Shown here piece by piece: positions 36,963 to 48,730 of a stretch of 64,000 nt of DNA. The translations under genes and the position numbers were made by a program. Positions within the stretch are counted from its first letter, which is position 1. Each line of letters begins with the position of its first letter. The notes below the pieces were generated by a model, which saw only the letters and a list, made by a program, of their open reading frames with translations, was not told the DNA's origin and ran no database searches. Location of the stretch: the NCBI RefSeq assembly GCF_027942865.1, contig NC_134510.1:27583209-27647208 (forward strand), read 5' to 3'. The stretch is from Odontesthes bonariensis. Taxonomy: Eukaryota > Chordata > Actinopteri > Atheriniformes > Atherinopsidae.

Positions 36963-36985
36963 ATATATATATATATATATATATA
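36963..36985. repeat. (AT)n microsatellite
   Basis: About eleven AT units within the probable 3' UTR side of the minus-strand CXCR3 gene. Confidence 0.9.
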
Positions 36986-37333
36986 CACAGTCTGTCATTT
37001 AAAAAGTAAAAAATGTACCAAAAGTGCAATCTACAGTAGAAATGCTCACTACAGTCACTACATGTTATCCTGAGTTATTTCTATTACAATGTCACATGGA
37101 AATCAGAAAAGGGAAACGTTTTATCAGTATGTACAGGTCTCAGCGCCAAAATTATATCTGCACCATGGTCATGTTGAGGCTTAGCTATTAACATATATAT
37201 GAACTATGTGCGGAATAAAAAAGATGACTGGAAAAAAATCTTATACTTTAAAAAAGGGCATCCTCAGATGTTCATGTCTGTTTAAGTGTGTCTGAAAGCT
37301 TTTTCTGTTTCTTTAAACACATTTGTTTCTTTT

Positions 37334-38513
37334 TCAGACTGCAATGGAATTGGAGGTGTCGGCAGAGTCAGACCACAGAGAGGTTCTCCTGCTGACAACA
37401 GACTGGAATTTGGTGCTTGTCTTCATTTTGCAGCCCAAAGACCTCAAGATTTCCAGCAACTGACGCCGGAACTTTATGCCCACAAAGGCGTACAGGATGG
37501 GATTGAGGCTACAGTGAAGGTAACCCAGGGAAGAGGTCACTGCTATAGCTTTACCCAGAGTGATTCTTATTCCACAGATGTTGGTGTTGTAGTATTGACA
37601 GGATGTGTCCACTACAAGTGTGATATTGTACGGCGTCCAGCAGAGAAAGAAAACCACCACCAGGCTTATTATGACTTTGAAAGCTCTCTGCTTTTGGAGA
37701 CCCTGGGTGCCGCCACAACGCAGCTTCCACAGGATGCAGGAGTAGCATATGATCAGGATGAGTGAAGGAAGCAGAAAGCCCACTATGTGGTAGATCAGGC
37801 GAGATGTCACATGCCAATAACGTATTCCCTCGTTGCCAAATTTTGAGTAGTCACGAACACACTCATTCCTGTGTCTTCTCTCATCTAATACAACATCTAA
37901 GAAGATCCAATCGAGAATAGAGAGAAGCAGGGAGAAAAACCACACCATCAAGCAGCTGACATGAACAACCCAGGGCTTCCTGCGGGAGTACATCTGAGTG
38001 GCATGGACAATGGACAGGTAGCGATCCATACTGATGCAGGCCAGGAGAAAGATCCCACAGTAAAAGTTGATCTGGGTGTTCAACAAAATCAGTCAAAGAT
38101 AAGCAAGAAACTTTTTGAAAGATTTTTCTTTCGCACATTTGTTGCACATTTCTTACCGTAAAAACAGTTCCAGTCATCTTGCAGAGATGAGCACCAAATG
38201 TCCATCCATCCTTTTGCACAGACTGGACAGCATAGAGGGGCAGGGTCACCAGCAGCAGGATGTCTGCCACACCCAAGTGAAGGATGAAGGTGTCTGTCAC
38301 GCTCCAGGATTTCCTGCTCTGAAACAGCACTCCCAGCAGTGCTCCGTTTCCCAGGACACCCACAACAAACGCCACCGAGTACATAACCGGGATCAGCACC
38401 GCCCCAAAATTTGTACCCTCCGTCAGATCACAAATCTCATCATTAATAGAATAGTCGTAGTCTGCATCATAAGAATAGTTCTCAGATAGATTTACGAAGC
38501 TCATCATGTCCAT
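37334..38513 (-). CDS. cxcr3: CXC chemokine receptor 3 (canonical paralog)
   Basis: Coding exons 38157-38513 and 37334-38071 join in phase 0 to 364 residues. The ATG at 38513 follows an acceptor at 38523 (CTTTTTCCTTACAG). The tyrosine-rich N-terminus (ENYSYDADYDYSIND) suits binding of CXCL9/10/11-type ligands. TM3 ends SMDRYLSIVHATQMYSRR, very close to mammalian CXCR3 (ISFDRYLNIVHATQLYRR). TM6 has CWTPYN, TM7 has CSLNPILYAFVG, and the tail ends RRTSLWSDSADTSNS, like the CXCR3 tail. Both this gene and the plus-strand paralog at 29 kb have their intron at the same codon of TM3 (before INFYCGIF) and a leader intron just before the ATG, so they are an inverted duplicate pair. In mammals CXCR3 guides Th1, CD8 and NK cells; in fish it acts on macrophages and lymphocytes. 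Confidence 0.92.
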
Positions 38514-38965
38514 GATGTAGGTCTGTAAGGAAAAAGAGAACAGAACATTTTTCACATTTGTTTGGTTAGACCTGCACCATCTCTTTCTAGCCACATGGTG
38601 GCGCTATCTATGTAGATAATTACCTCAGAGTCAGTACGTTACAGAATTAGTAAAGTTTAGCTTTTTTTTTTTTTACTTTACTTTTTTATTTTTAAGACAT
38701 AGTTCTTAGTATGCGTGAAATATGAAATATGATTTGGGCCTTAAAATACACACACATTCTGAATAAGTTGTTTGTACAAACAGCTTTTTATAGACTGTAA
38801 AATGCAGCTGGAAAAACTCTACCCTGCACTGAAAATGTACCTGATGTGTCTGCTAACTTATGGGGAAGAGAAAATGATCAAAACGGAAACATGAGAATTC
38901 CCTGTATGTAGAGCTATACAGCTCTCAGCTTTCATTCCTTTCTGAAACATAATTACTTCTCATAA

Positions 38966-39140
38966 AGGCAAGGCAAGGCAAGGCATCTTTATTTATATAG
39001 CGCATTTCATACCACAGGCAACTCAATGTGCTTTACATAAAGACACTTAAAAGAACAGCATAAAGCAGCATAAAAACAGGCAATTTAAAGAGAATAAAAA
39101 AATAGAATAAAAATTAAAACACACAATTAAAAGCAATCAA
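38966..39140 (-). repeat. L2-like LINE 3' tail fragment
   Basis: It begins with GGCAA repeats and continues CTTTATTTATATAGCGCATTTC and CAATGTGCTTTACATAAAG. On the minus strand that is the end of the same LINE family present at 40391, including its short repeated tail. Confidence 0.75.
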
Positions 39141-40390
39141 AGGAGATGGGAAAAAGAAAAATATAAACTCAACCATAAGCACCGAAAGAGCAATACATGA
39201 TCATTTCATCAAGATATATTTTTGGAAAAAGTCTTGCGCCATACAAAATGTATTTATTATGTTATGGAAAACATGCTCCATAAATGCACGGCATGAAGAA
39301 AGTAAAGTTACTTTAATTCTCATACAATAGGTATTTGCAAGTGAACTTATTTTTTTTTTCCCAAGTTAAAGATGACATTTCAATACTCTTGAAAAAGAAA
39401 AAAAACTAACTTATATGTAAAAACTTGAATATTAACTTACCACGCTGTAATGATATATTATGCCACACCGCTCACACAGGTTACGCAATACACAGCAGAG
39501 ATGAGCTCTATGCCATGCAGCCCTGCAAATGATGAGACATATAGAGCAGATGCGGAAGGAACCTGAAACTAGACAGACACACACACACAGAAGGTGTGAA
39601 ATTTTTTTGACAGAGATACAGTTTGATGATTGAAGGGAATTTAGATGGTCTAATGCATTGATAAACAATTTCTGCTACACAAAACTCATTTTTGTGACTT
39701 ATTCCTAATATCATCTTTCATACTGACAATAGAAAATGCACTCTTACTTTTTAAATCGAATACAGTAGCACACGCATTTAAATACTAGTGTGTTTCCTTG
39801 TTTATTGAGGGAATCGTTTGACAATTCTAATACTAAGGCAATGAGTTTTACTTTGCTGAAAGAGAATCAAGCTAAAGAAAACCATCAAAATGTGTTCATT
39901 CTACAAGTCAGCTGACAAACATTTTGACTTGTCTGCACATTGTCTGACCAAACTGCGAAGGATCAGTGCTGGTAGTCTTTTTAATTCAGGAAATGTAGCC
40001 GAACAAATGAACATAAATCATGCCACGATTATTCATCCAACACTGCGGGGACGGTTTTCAAGATCAACCTAGTAAGTTCACACTTGTGCCTTCACACACT
40101 CTGCTGTTACTATCGTCAACAGAACTGTGGGTGAAAGCACGTTTACTATTGATTAGCATTGTCTGCAAAAGTGTTCTGAGCTCTGTGATATTTTGAGACC
40201 GAGCATGTGTTATTTAGCAAATATGGAGGGTGACTTAGATGTCTAATATGTAGTCAAAACAGATATTTAAAAGCCTCTCCATAAACTGGTTGTAAATGTT
40301 TTGCTTTATTTAACCCAGACTCTCTCTGCTGTCCTCCTGCCTTACTTTAATGAAGGGGATCTGCATGTGTAGAATATGCCAAAGAACACT
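39141..40390. other. intergenic, upstream of cxcr3; nothing recognised
   Basis: AT-rich DNA. No exon-like or repeat sequence was identified. Confidence 0.4.
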
Positions 40391-41319
40391 AGGCAAGGCA
40401 AGGCAATGCAATTTTATTTATAGAGCACAATTCGTACACAAGGTAATTCAAAGTGCTTTACAGCTACACAATCACAAGAAGGCAATAAAATCATTAAAAA
40501 GAAATAAAAAATAAAAAACCCATTAAAAATAATCATTTATTCATTCATTTAAAAGTGAAGAGTGCAGGTAAAATACTTTCAGGTGTCATATGCACAGCTA
40601 AATAGAACTGTTTTCAGCCTGGATTTAAACATTGTCAGAGTTGAGGCCTGTCTCACATCTTCTGGAAGACCGTTCCAGATTTTAGGGGCATAAAACTGAA
40701 ACGCAGCCTCACCTTGTTTAGTCCTGACTCTGGACACCAGCAGGAGACCCTTCCCTGAGGTTCTCAGAGCCCGAGTTGGTTCATATGGCTCTAACATGTC
40801 AGAGATGTACTTTGGCGCTTGACCATGAAGAGACTTGTACACAAGCAGAGCTGTTTTAAAGTCTATTCTCTGAGCGACAGGAAGCCAGTGCAGAGACCTG
40901 AGCACTGGACTAATGTGGTCGTATTTCCTGGTTCTAGTCAGGACTTGAGCAGCAGCGTTCTGGATGTACTGCAGCTGTCTTATAGCCCGTTTAGAGAGCC
41001 CAGTGAGCAGGCTGTTACAGTAGTCTAACCTGCTGGAGACAAACGCATGGATCAGTCTTTCTAAATCTGGTTTAGACACTATTCCTTTGATTCTGGCAAT
41101 GTTTTTAGATGGTAAAAAGCTGCTGATTTTACTGATTTAATGTGGCTGTTAAAGTTCAGGTTTGAGTCCAATATTACCCCGAGATTTCTAACTTGATAAT
41201 TAGGTTTTAGAGTGAGAGGTGACTGATAACACTTTCTCTTTGTTTCTGTGGGCCACAGACAATGATTTCAGTTTTATCTGAGTTTAGCTGGAGAAAATTG
41301 TTTTGCATCCACACACTGA
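40391..41319 (-). mobile_element. L2-like LINE, 3' part of ORF2 and tail
   Basis: On the minus strand a 166-residue open frame (40579-41079) covers the end of ORF2: MSKPDLERLIHAFVSSRLDY, then LHWLPVAQRIDFKTALLVYK, then FQFYAPKIWNGLPEDVR. Upstream in the same direction are NNFLQLNSDKTEIIVCGPQK-like residues. It ends in the tail AAAGCACTTTGAATTACC and GGCAA repeats. A hAT element splits it at 41320. Confidence 0.85.
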
Positions 41320-42423
41320 CAGGGGTCTCAAGTTTTCAAGTTTGCTTGGAGTGAGATTCGAGCGGGGCAGGGGCCGGGCCGTGTGCGCAGGGGGGGTTTC
41401 TTTCGTTATTTTGGCGGGGGGGGGGGCTGGTCCCTTGCAGTATCTCATCGCAATAAACTAGCTACTTAAAGAACAAAGAAATTGTTTTATTTATACCAAA
41501 ATCACAAATCTTCACTTTCACACTAAATTCTGCTATATTTTAAAATAAATTATTTTAGGTATGCAAAGTCTTAACAAACAAAACATTTTTATGAGTGTTG
41601 TTGTAAGTGTTTGTGGCAGATTTTGATGCTTGATGACTGATATTGGGGGCTCCCATTTAAAGCACAGCCATTGTCACAGTCATGATGGATGACAGAGTTC
41701 CATTCAGAGCCAACGTGTTCCTGGTCTTGGTTTTATTGAGCCCCACCATGGAAAAAACCCTCTCTGCATCAGCATTTCAGTGTGGCAGAACTAATACCAG
41801 TTTGGTAATTGTAGCTAGCCTTGGGAATCTGCTCATACCAGTCACCTTTGAAAAAAATTAACCACGGAAGCCTAATTACACTCCTACATATTTTTCATTT
41901 TTCATTAAGTTGCTCATGTCAAAGGGTGTGTGCTGAATATTTAGACCTACTACTCCAACGAATACTTTAATGGGCAGGTATTGGTCTTTTACGAAGAGTA
42001 GGAAAACTATAGTAACTAATAAAAGATTCAAATAAATGAAGATATGACCTGCTGATGATCCTGACGATTCTCTTCCACCTCTAGCTCGTCTACAACTTCT
42101 GCATGCGTGCTTGCAGCTGAAAGCTATTTCAGACCTCACAACAACAACAAGAAATTCTGTTTTCTGATTGGCTCAGAAATTCTATTTTGTGATTTGCCGA
42201 TGGGTTGCTAAATCAAGACAGCTATACCAGAGCTATTCTGAGCTGTACAAGCGCACAGTAACCTGCCATTGACTCGTTTATAGGCCATTAGAATTTCTGT
42301 GCGACGAAGTTGATCATTTCTCAGCGTGAGAAATGACATGTGTGGCATGTGAGTGTGTGAACTTGTTGAAATGCGTGTGTTTCACGCTCATTGCGTGAGA
42401 CTTGAGAGCCCTGCACTGATCTG
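41252..42423. repeat. left arm of a large inverted repeat
   Basis: Its reverse complement matches 42932-44083 at roughly 96 percent or better by eye, over about 1.15 kb. The arm consists of a whole hAT element plus short LINE flanks on both sides (about 70 and 10 bases). The spacer between the arms is 508 bp. Confidence 0.9.
41320..42413 (-). mobile_element. hAT-like element, left copy (internally deleted)
   Basis: The ends are CAGGGGTCTCAAGT and, inverted, CAGGGCTCTCAAGT. CACTGA flanks both sides as a direct repeat inside LINE sequence. The minus strand carries the remains of a hAT C-terminal dimerisation domain (DAERVFSMVGLNKTKTRNT). There is no full transposase. The first end is unusually G-rich. 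Confidence 0.8.
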
Positions 42424-42941
42424 CACTGAGCTTAGTGACTTTGTCCTGTCTAACAATGCTTTTGATACTTTCCAATCAGGCTTTAGGCCCCACCACACCA
42501 CTGAGACAGCTCTGATCAAGGTGACAAATGACATCCGCCTGAACACAGATACAAGTAAAGTCACAGTCTTAGTTCTGCTGGACCTGAGTGCTGCCTTTGA
42601 CACAGTTGACCATGCAATCTTATTACAGAGGTTAGAAGACTGGGTGGGAATCTCTGGTCGTGCTTTAAACTGGTTCAAGTCCTATCTGGAGGACAGGAAA
42701 TATTTTGTTGAAATTGGTAACTGTGTCTCAGACCAAATGGCTATGACCTGTGGGGTTCCCCAGGGTTCAATCCTGGGACCCGTATTGTTCAATCTGTACA
42801 TGCTTCCACTGGGCCAGCTAATACGCAGCTATAATGTGTCCTACCACAACTATGCAGATGACACTCAGATCTACGTGTCACTGACGGCAGGAGAACACGG
42901 GCCTGTAGATACATTGTGTCACTGCATCGAACAGATCAGTG
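42424..42941 (+). mobile_element. L2-like LINE reverse-transcriptase segment
   Basis: An open frame carries the RT core: FQSGFRPHHTTETALIKV, LLDLSAAFDTVDHAILLQRL, GVPQGSILGPVLFNLYML and the catalytic YADDTQIYVSL. It forms the spacer of the inverted repeat and resumes after the hAT insertion at 44016-44083. Confidence 0.85.
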
Positions 42942-44083
42942 CAGGGCTCTCAAGTCTCACGCAATGAGCGTGAAACACACGCATTTCAACAAGTTCACAC
43001 ACTCACATGCCAAACATGCCATTTCTCACGCTGAGAAATTATCAACTTCGTCGCACAGAAATTCAATGGCAGGTTACTGTGCGCTTGTACAGCTCAGAAT
43101 AGCTCTGGTATAGCTGTCTTGATTTAGCAACCCATCGGCAAATCACAAAATAGAATTTCTGAGCCAATCAGAAAACAGAATTTCTTGTTGCCGGGTGAGG
43201 TCTGAAATAGCTTTCAGCTACAAGCACGCGTGCAGAAGTTGTAGACAAGCTAGAGATGGAAGATAATCGTCAGGATCATCAGCAGGTCACATCTTCATTT
43301 ATTTGAATCTTTTATTAGTTACTATAGTTTTCCTACTCTTTGTAAAAGACCAATACCTGCCGATTAAAGTGTTCGTTGGAGTAGTAGGTCTAAATATTCA
43401 GCACACACCCTTTGACATGAGCAACTTAATGAAAAATGAAAAATATGTAGGAGTGTAATTAGGCTTCCGTGGTTAATTTTTTTCAAAGGTGACTGATATG
43501 AGCAGATTCCCAAGGCGATCTACAATTGCCAAACTGGTATTAGTTCTGCCACACTGAAATGCTGATGCAGAGAGGGTTTTTTCCATGGTGGGGCTCAATA
43601 AAACCAAGACCAGGAACACGTTGGCTCTGAATGGAACTCTGTCATCCATCATGACTGTGACAATGGCTGTGCTTTAAATGGGAGCCCCCAATATCAGTCA
43701 TCAAGCATCAAAATCTGCCACAAACACTTACAACAACACTCATAGAAATGTTTTGTTTGTTAAGACTTTGCATACCTAAAATAATTTATTTTAAAATATA
43801 GCAGAATTTAGTGTAAAAGTGAAGATTTGTGATTTTGGTATAAATAAAACAATTTCTTTGTTCTTTAAGTAGCTTGTTTATTGCGATGAGATACTGCAAG
43901 GGACCAGCCCCCCCCCCCCGCCAAAATAACGAAAGAAACCCCCCCTGCGCACACGGCCCGGCCCCTGCCCCGCTCGAATCTCACTCCAAGCAAACTTGAA
44001 AACTTGAGACCCCTGTCAGTGTGTGGATGCAAAACAATTTTCTCTAGCTAAACTCAGACAAAACTGAAATCATTGTCTGTGGC
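42932..44083. repeat. right arm of the large inverted repeat
   Basis: Partner of 41252-42423. It ends where the shared LINE text (ATTGTCTGTGGC) stops and an extra piece of the hAT end begins. Confidence 0.9.
42942..44015 (+). mobile_element. hAT-like element, right copy (internally deleted)
   Basis: This is the same element as at 41320, in the opposite orientation. TCAGTG flanks both sides. The plus strand encodes ADAERVFSMVGLNKTKTRNT and then LALNGTLSSIMTVTMAV before a stop at about 43676. That is the hAT dimerisation region at the normal C-terminus of the transposase. One in-frame stop lies just before it, and the catalytic part is absent. Confidence 0.8.
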
Positions 44084-44089
44084 TATGGT

Positions 44090-44230
44090 GATGAGATACT
44101 GCAAGGGACCAGCCCCCCCCCCCCCCCCCCCCAAAAAAAAAAACCCCGAAAACCCCCCCCCCCCCCGCGCACACGGCCCGGCCCCGGCCCGAATCTCACT
44201 CCAAGCAAACTTGAAAACTTGAGAGCCCTG
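44090..44230 (+). mobile_element. third, truncated hAT end
   Basis: It repeats the last 140 bases of the hAT element (TACTGCAAGGGACCAGCC, long C runs, then ACTTGAGAGCCCTG) directly after the LINE fragment. Only this end is present. Confidence 0.75.
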
Positions 44231-44385
44231 CTTTTCCCTGAATTTACACAAACTCAACTTGAAACCAAGCATCGGCTTCATGTGGTTTGAAGGTTATGTT
44301 TCAAATTCTGTTTGGAGTTCAAGGAATTGCGTTTAAAAGAAATACTTTGTGCTGAGCTGAGATTTATTGCAGGGAACAGTCTCTG

Positions 44386-44387
<2 letters not shown>

Positions 44388-44444
<57 letters not shown>
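44388..44444. repeat. (AT)n microsatellite
   Basis: About 28 AT units without interruption. Confidence 0.95.
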
Positions 44445-44447
<3 letters not shown>

Positions 44448-45770
44448 TTGATTTGGATCAAAGATTGACATGTGAGTTGTTGCTTGACTTCTGTCATACT
44501 GTCTCTCTTCATATGCCAATCCACAGGAACAATAGATATCAGTGCAAAGTTTGGAAGAAAATACTGGCCCGGCATATACGATTTGCAAACTCTTAATGAA
44601 CTATCATTATATAAAATCGTTAGACGATGCTTTCCAATCCAAATGAATGGAAACATATGAATGAATTACTTAGAATCGATGGCATTAAGAAAACTCCTTG
44701 ACACTATCTATAGATCTCATATCAGTGTTTAATCTCTGATGATCACCTGTCAGTGTCAAATTCTCCAAAACCTCAAGATCTGTATCACAGCATGTCTTTT
44801 TTTTTTCTTTCTTTTGTTCTCAGTATTACTCACATCGTGAAGGCAGCCACAAGGCTATGCAAGCTTGGCACCTGTGACATCGTTGCAAACGCACATGTTC
44901 CTGTTTTTTTCACACCTTTTCTTTCCTTCACTGTTCTGCACCGCTCATGCAGTTCTTGTGTTGAGAGAAGCAGATGGAAATGCGACAACATCTGGCCACA
45001 ACAGTCTAAACACGTGGCTTTTTCAGATTACAGCAAGCAAAAAAAAAACAAATTAACAAAAAAAATAAAATAAATAGTGCTGTAAAATAGTTCCAATAAC
45101 TGTGACCGTTATTTAAAACAAAATAGAAACCTCATGCAACATCATGGATTTAAGTCTGAGCTTTTAGATGCTTGAGGAGGGACCCTCAGTCTGTCACCAG
45201 CAAAGCCACAAGATTTTTTCTTTTTCATCTGGACATCCATACAAATGTTTTCTATATTGAAGTTGAACAATTCGTAGAAACATTTGTTTTTTTCCCCTTT
45301 CTCTGAAAACCTTATCCCATTTTTGTACAACAATGACCCATCTCAGTCACGAGCAAGCATCCACCTGAATTTATGTCTATTTGAAAATGCTGTTATGAAA
45401 CCATGGAAACATATAGAAAGAGGAACTGAAAGATAAAAAAATCTCTACTCTATAAATATCTATACCCAGGTTTTGACTCCTAAACTCCCGTTAGTTTTAA
45501 TCACATTGCTAAGTAACAGCCATTTAAAGCCTAATGTAGTCATTCGGCATTTAAACTCAGTTGCAGAGTTGTACACCTTCTTTAATTTCTAAAGTTTTCA
45601 GTATCAGAACATCAGGTCCTTATCAGATTTCAAAATGAGGTTAATAAATCCTCAGATGAACAACAACAAATTACATATTACATAATGCCATTGTTTATTC
45701 ACAAAAACTAACCCAAAATACAGAAGTGATGTGTAAAAATCCAAGTAAACCCTTACTGCAGGATAAGTAA
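44445..45770. other. intergenic, nothing recognised
   Basis: AT-rich DNA without supported genes or named repeats. Confidence 0.4.
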
Positions 45771-46690
45771 GTAGTAAGTAGCAGCCAGGTGCTGATAATC
45801 AGATGCAGTTGATTAAATGGTCACCAGAAGGTGAGAACCCCTATAAAAGCAGAACTTTGTCATTTTGCCTGTCTGCGACATTCAGGTGTGTTTTAACACA
45901 ATGCCAAGGAGGAAAGACATCAGCAATGATTTTACAGAAATAATTGTTGCTGTCCATCAATGTGGGAAGGGCTATAAGGCCATTTTCAAACAGTATTCTT
46001 ATTCTACAGTGAGAAAGATAGTAGTCAATCTTCCCATCAGTTGCAGTTCCAGCAAGTTCACCCTGAGGTCAGACTGTGCAATGCACAGAGAAAACCCAAG
46101 AGCTACATCTCAGACTCTACAGGCCTCAGTGAGCATGTCAATTATTAAAGTTCATGACAGTACAAACAAACAAAAAAAGACTCAACAAGTATGGCTTGTT
46201 TCGAAGGGTTGCGGGAGAGAGACTCTTTGAACATGTCAGCACAGCTCAGGTTTGTAAAGTTACATTTGATCAAACCACAAGACTTCTGAAACAAAGTCCT
46301 GTGAACAGACAAGACCAAAGTGGAGATGTTTGGTCATACTGCACAGCAGCTTGTTTGAAGAAAACCAAATGCAGCAACACCTCATACCAACTTTTAAGTA
46401 CGTGATAGAGGGGTGATGATGATGGTGATGGCCCGGTTTTGCAGCCACAGAGCTCAAAAACCCTGCAGTAACTGCGTCAGCCATCATCTTCTCTGCATAC
46501 CAAAGTATTCCAGAGTCAAATGTAAGACCATCTGTCTGACAGGTAAAGTTGCAATGGGACAATGATCCCAAACACAGCAGCAAAAGAAAAGAATCAGGGT
46601 GTTGGAATGGTTCAGTCAAAGTCAAAACTTCAACCTGATTTAAATGCTGTGGTGGGACCTTACAATTTAGTACACTTTACCTTAGTTATT
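45771..46690 (+). mobile_element. decayed Tc1-like DNA transposon
   Basis: The leader CAGCCAGGTGCTGATAATCA and CCCTATAAAAGCAGAACTTT precedes an ATG at 45901. The reading then follows a Tc1 transposase: MPRRKDISNDF, QCGKGYKAI, RATSQTLQASVS, KVHDST. With frame changes come TKVEMFG-like and GTMIPNTAAKEK-like remnants of the catalytic core. Several stops and frameshifts are present, so it is dead. The terminal repeats were not found with confidence. Confidence 0.75.
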
Positions 46691-47784
46691 GTTAAACAAA
46701 TAGTCCTTACTTATGAGAAGGAGGAAGTCCGTGAATGAGGGGAGGGTGCTGGCTGTGTCAGTTTTGGATCCGAGTTAGCGGCAGGGTGAGCAGGCAAGTT
46801 GTTGGAAAGGGCTGGCGGGGATATCCAGAATAAAGGCAAGGGAGGTACGAGGAAACCAGGAGAGAGGGAGAGAGGGTGAGGGAGGCAGACACTCGGGGAA
46901 AAAGGAGTCGTCAGAGACACTGGAGAACACAACGTAGAATCACTTGGAGAGCCGGTTTACCACAAAGAGGCAGGAGTAGTGGCAGGAGCAATCAAGGCTC
47001 CGCCCAAGACTCTCACCCTGCTCAGTCTGCCAAAGACTCAGAGACCAAAACAAAAACAAACAACAGCCAGCATGATCGTGACACAAAAAATGATGTGGCC
47101 TGAGATATCGTGTGTTGTTGTTCATCTGAAGATTCATTCATCCAATTTCAAGACCTGGTCCTTTTTCATGCCATGACGCATAAAACCAAATTGAAAAAGG
47201 GTGTCATTCATTTTTCACTTGAATGTAAAATATCAAATTACTTTGAGGGAATTCTATTTCCCCACACCGTGAACATCTGCAGAGGTGTTTTTGTGGCCCC
47301 TCAGATACTTCCTATAACCTTTTTAGTTCATAGTTTTTCAGGAGAGTTTCATGTCACCACAATGTAGGTCAATGTACCAACCAGATTCATTGAACGCCCT
47401 GTTCAGAGGTGACAGCTATCACAGTAACACACTGAAGTGTTTCAGTCATAACACATGAAGGCTGGCTGCTTCAAGCTTCTTAACATTCCCTTTAGGAACC
47501 TTAAGGTGATGTACTACTCTCTGGATCAGAATTGATAATAATAATAACAATAATAATTCTTCATTCATCCTGAAATGGGATTGCATTTTTGCAGGATAAA
47601 GACTCAAGACAGTTATCAGTCATTAGTCACTGTCAACACTATTGCTGAGCTATCATTGTGGGCGCCGATGACTTCCTTTGTTGACCTCCACCATTCTTTG
47701 TTGCAGCAGGGCTTAAGAAGAGTGAAGAGAAACGGTGAGGGTACATTCTTATGTGGCTTCCGGCCATCTGCTCTCACCCTTTAG
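46691..47784. other. intergenic; GC-richer unassigned block at about 46720-47060
   Basis: The block is purine rich (GGAGGAAG, GGGAGAGAGGG) and of different base composition from its AT-rich flanks, which suggests part of an unrecognised repeat. No coding evidence. Confidence 0.35.
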
Positions 47785-48730
47785 ACTTTAACTGTCATCT
47801 GTTTGTGAGGTAGTCAGTAATCCAGGTGGGTATGGAGGCGTTTCCACGTCTTTTCTGGAGCTTCTTGCATCCCATTGCAGGCTGAATTGTATCAAAAACA
47901 CTGAAGAAATCAAATAACACGGTCCTCACCATGATGCTTGTTTTGTCCAGGTGAGAGTGGGCATGCTGATGTAGGTACATGATGGCATCTGCAACACCAA
48001 CTCCAGGATGATAAGCTGTAGTGAGCCCTTCACTTGCTTCATTAAATAAGCACATAACAGTCGCTCCAGGACTTTTCTTATGATGTGTGATGTTAGGGCA
48101 GCTGGTCACTGAGGGAAGATGGATGCTTACATACCGTATTTAGCAGGATGTCCTGACTCAGGCTAAGGTTGAAGAGGTGCTGTAAAATCCCTTACATATG
48201 TTCCGCACTGGTCTTGAGGACCCTGTGGCCGATACTGTCTGGACCTGCAGCCTTGTTCTGGTTCAGTCACTTCACTCTCATCAGCTGTCACAGATGGGCT
48301 TGAGGGGGGGGGTCGGTAGTGTGTCCTGATGTAGGACTAGATGTTTGTGAGGCTGTGTTAAAACCCACGACAGCGCTGTAGGATGACAGGGAGACTGTGG
48401 GGCCAGGGACGACGTGATGTTGTTTTTCAGAGAATGCTGAACATTTTTCTGAACTGACCCTATTTAAAAACATATTCATTTCATTGGCCCTGCCCAGACT
48501 TTCAGCAGCTTGCCTCCCCTTTTCCCCTTTGCCTCCACACCATACGTTGTTTCTCTGAAGTTTGCGTTACACCTCCTAGCTCTCAATTATTTTCCTTTTC
48601 AATTGTTTCTGTACACTCCTCAATAGCTCCCTATCTACCTACCAAAAGGCTCTCTTCTTGATGTTTCGAAGCTTTTTCAGGTCTGGTGGCAAAGTTACAG
48701 GAACAGTAAGTTTTCTTCTCTCTCACAGAT
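47785..48730 (-). mobile_element. LINE reverse-transcriptase fragment (L2/Rex-like), decayed
   Basis: The minus strand reads LFDFFSVFDTIQPA, then PTWITDYLTNR, and further upstream residues like LQAADSIGHRVLKT. These are RT domain pieces of the same kind as at 34.6 kb, 5' of the YSDD box found there. Frames are broken and the element is truncated at both ends. Confidence 0.65.

Noticed and set aside
37286-37765. 159-residue plus-strand frame over cxcr3
   Set aside because: Antisense shadow of the receptor's second coding exon.
44312-44656. Frames containing IYIYIYIY runs
   Set aside because: They arise from translating the AT microsatellite.
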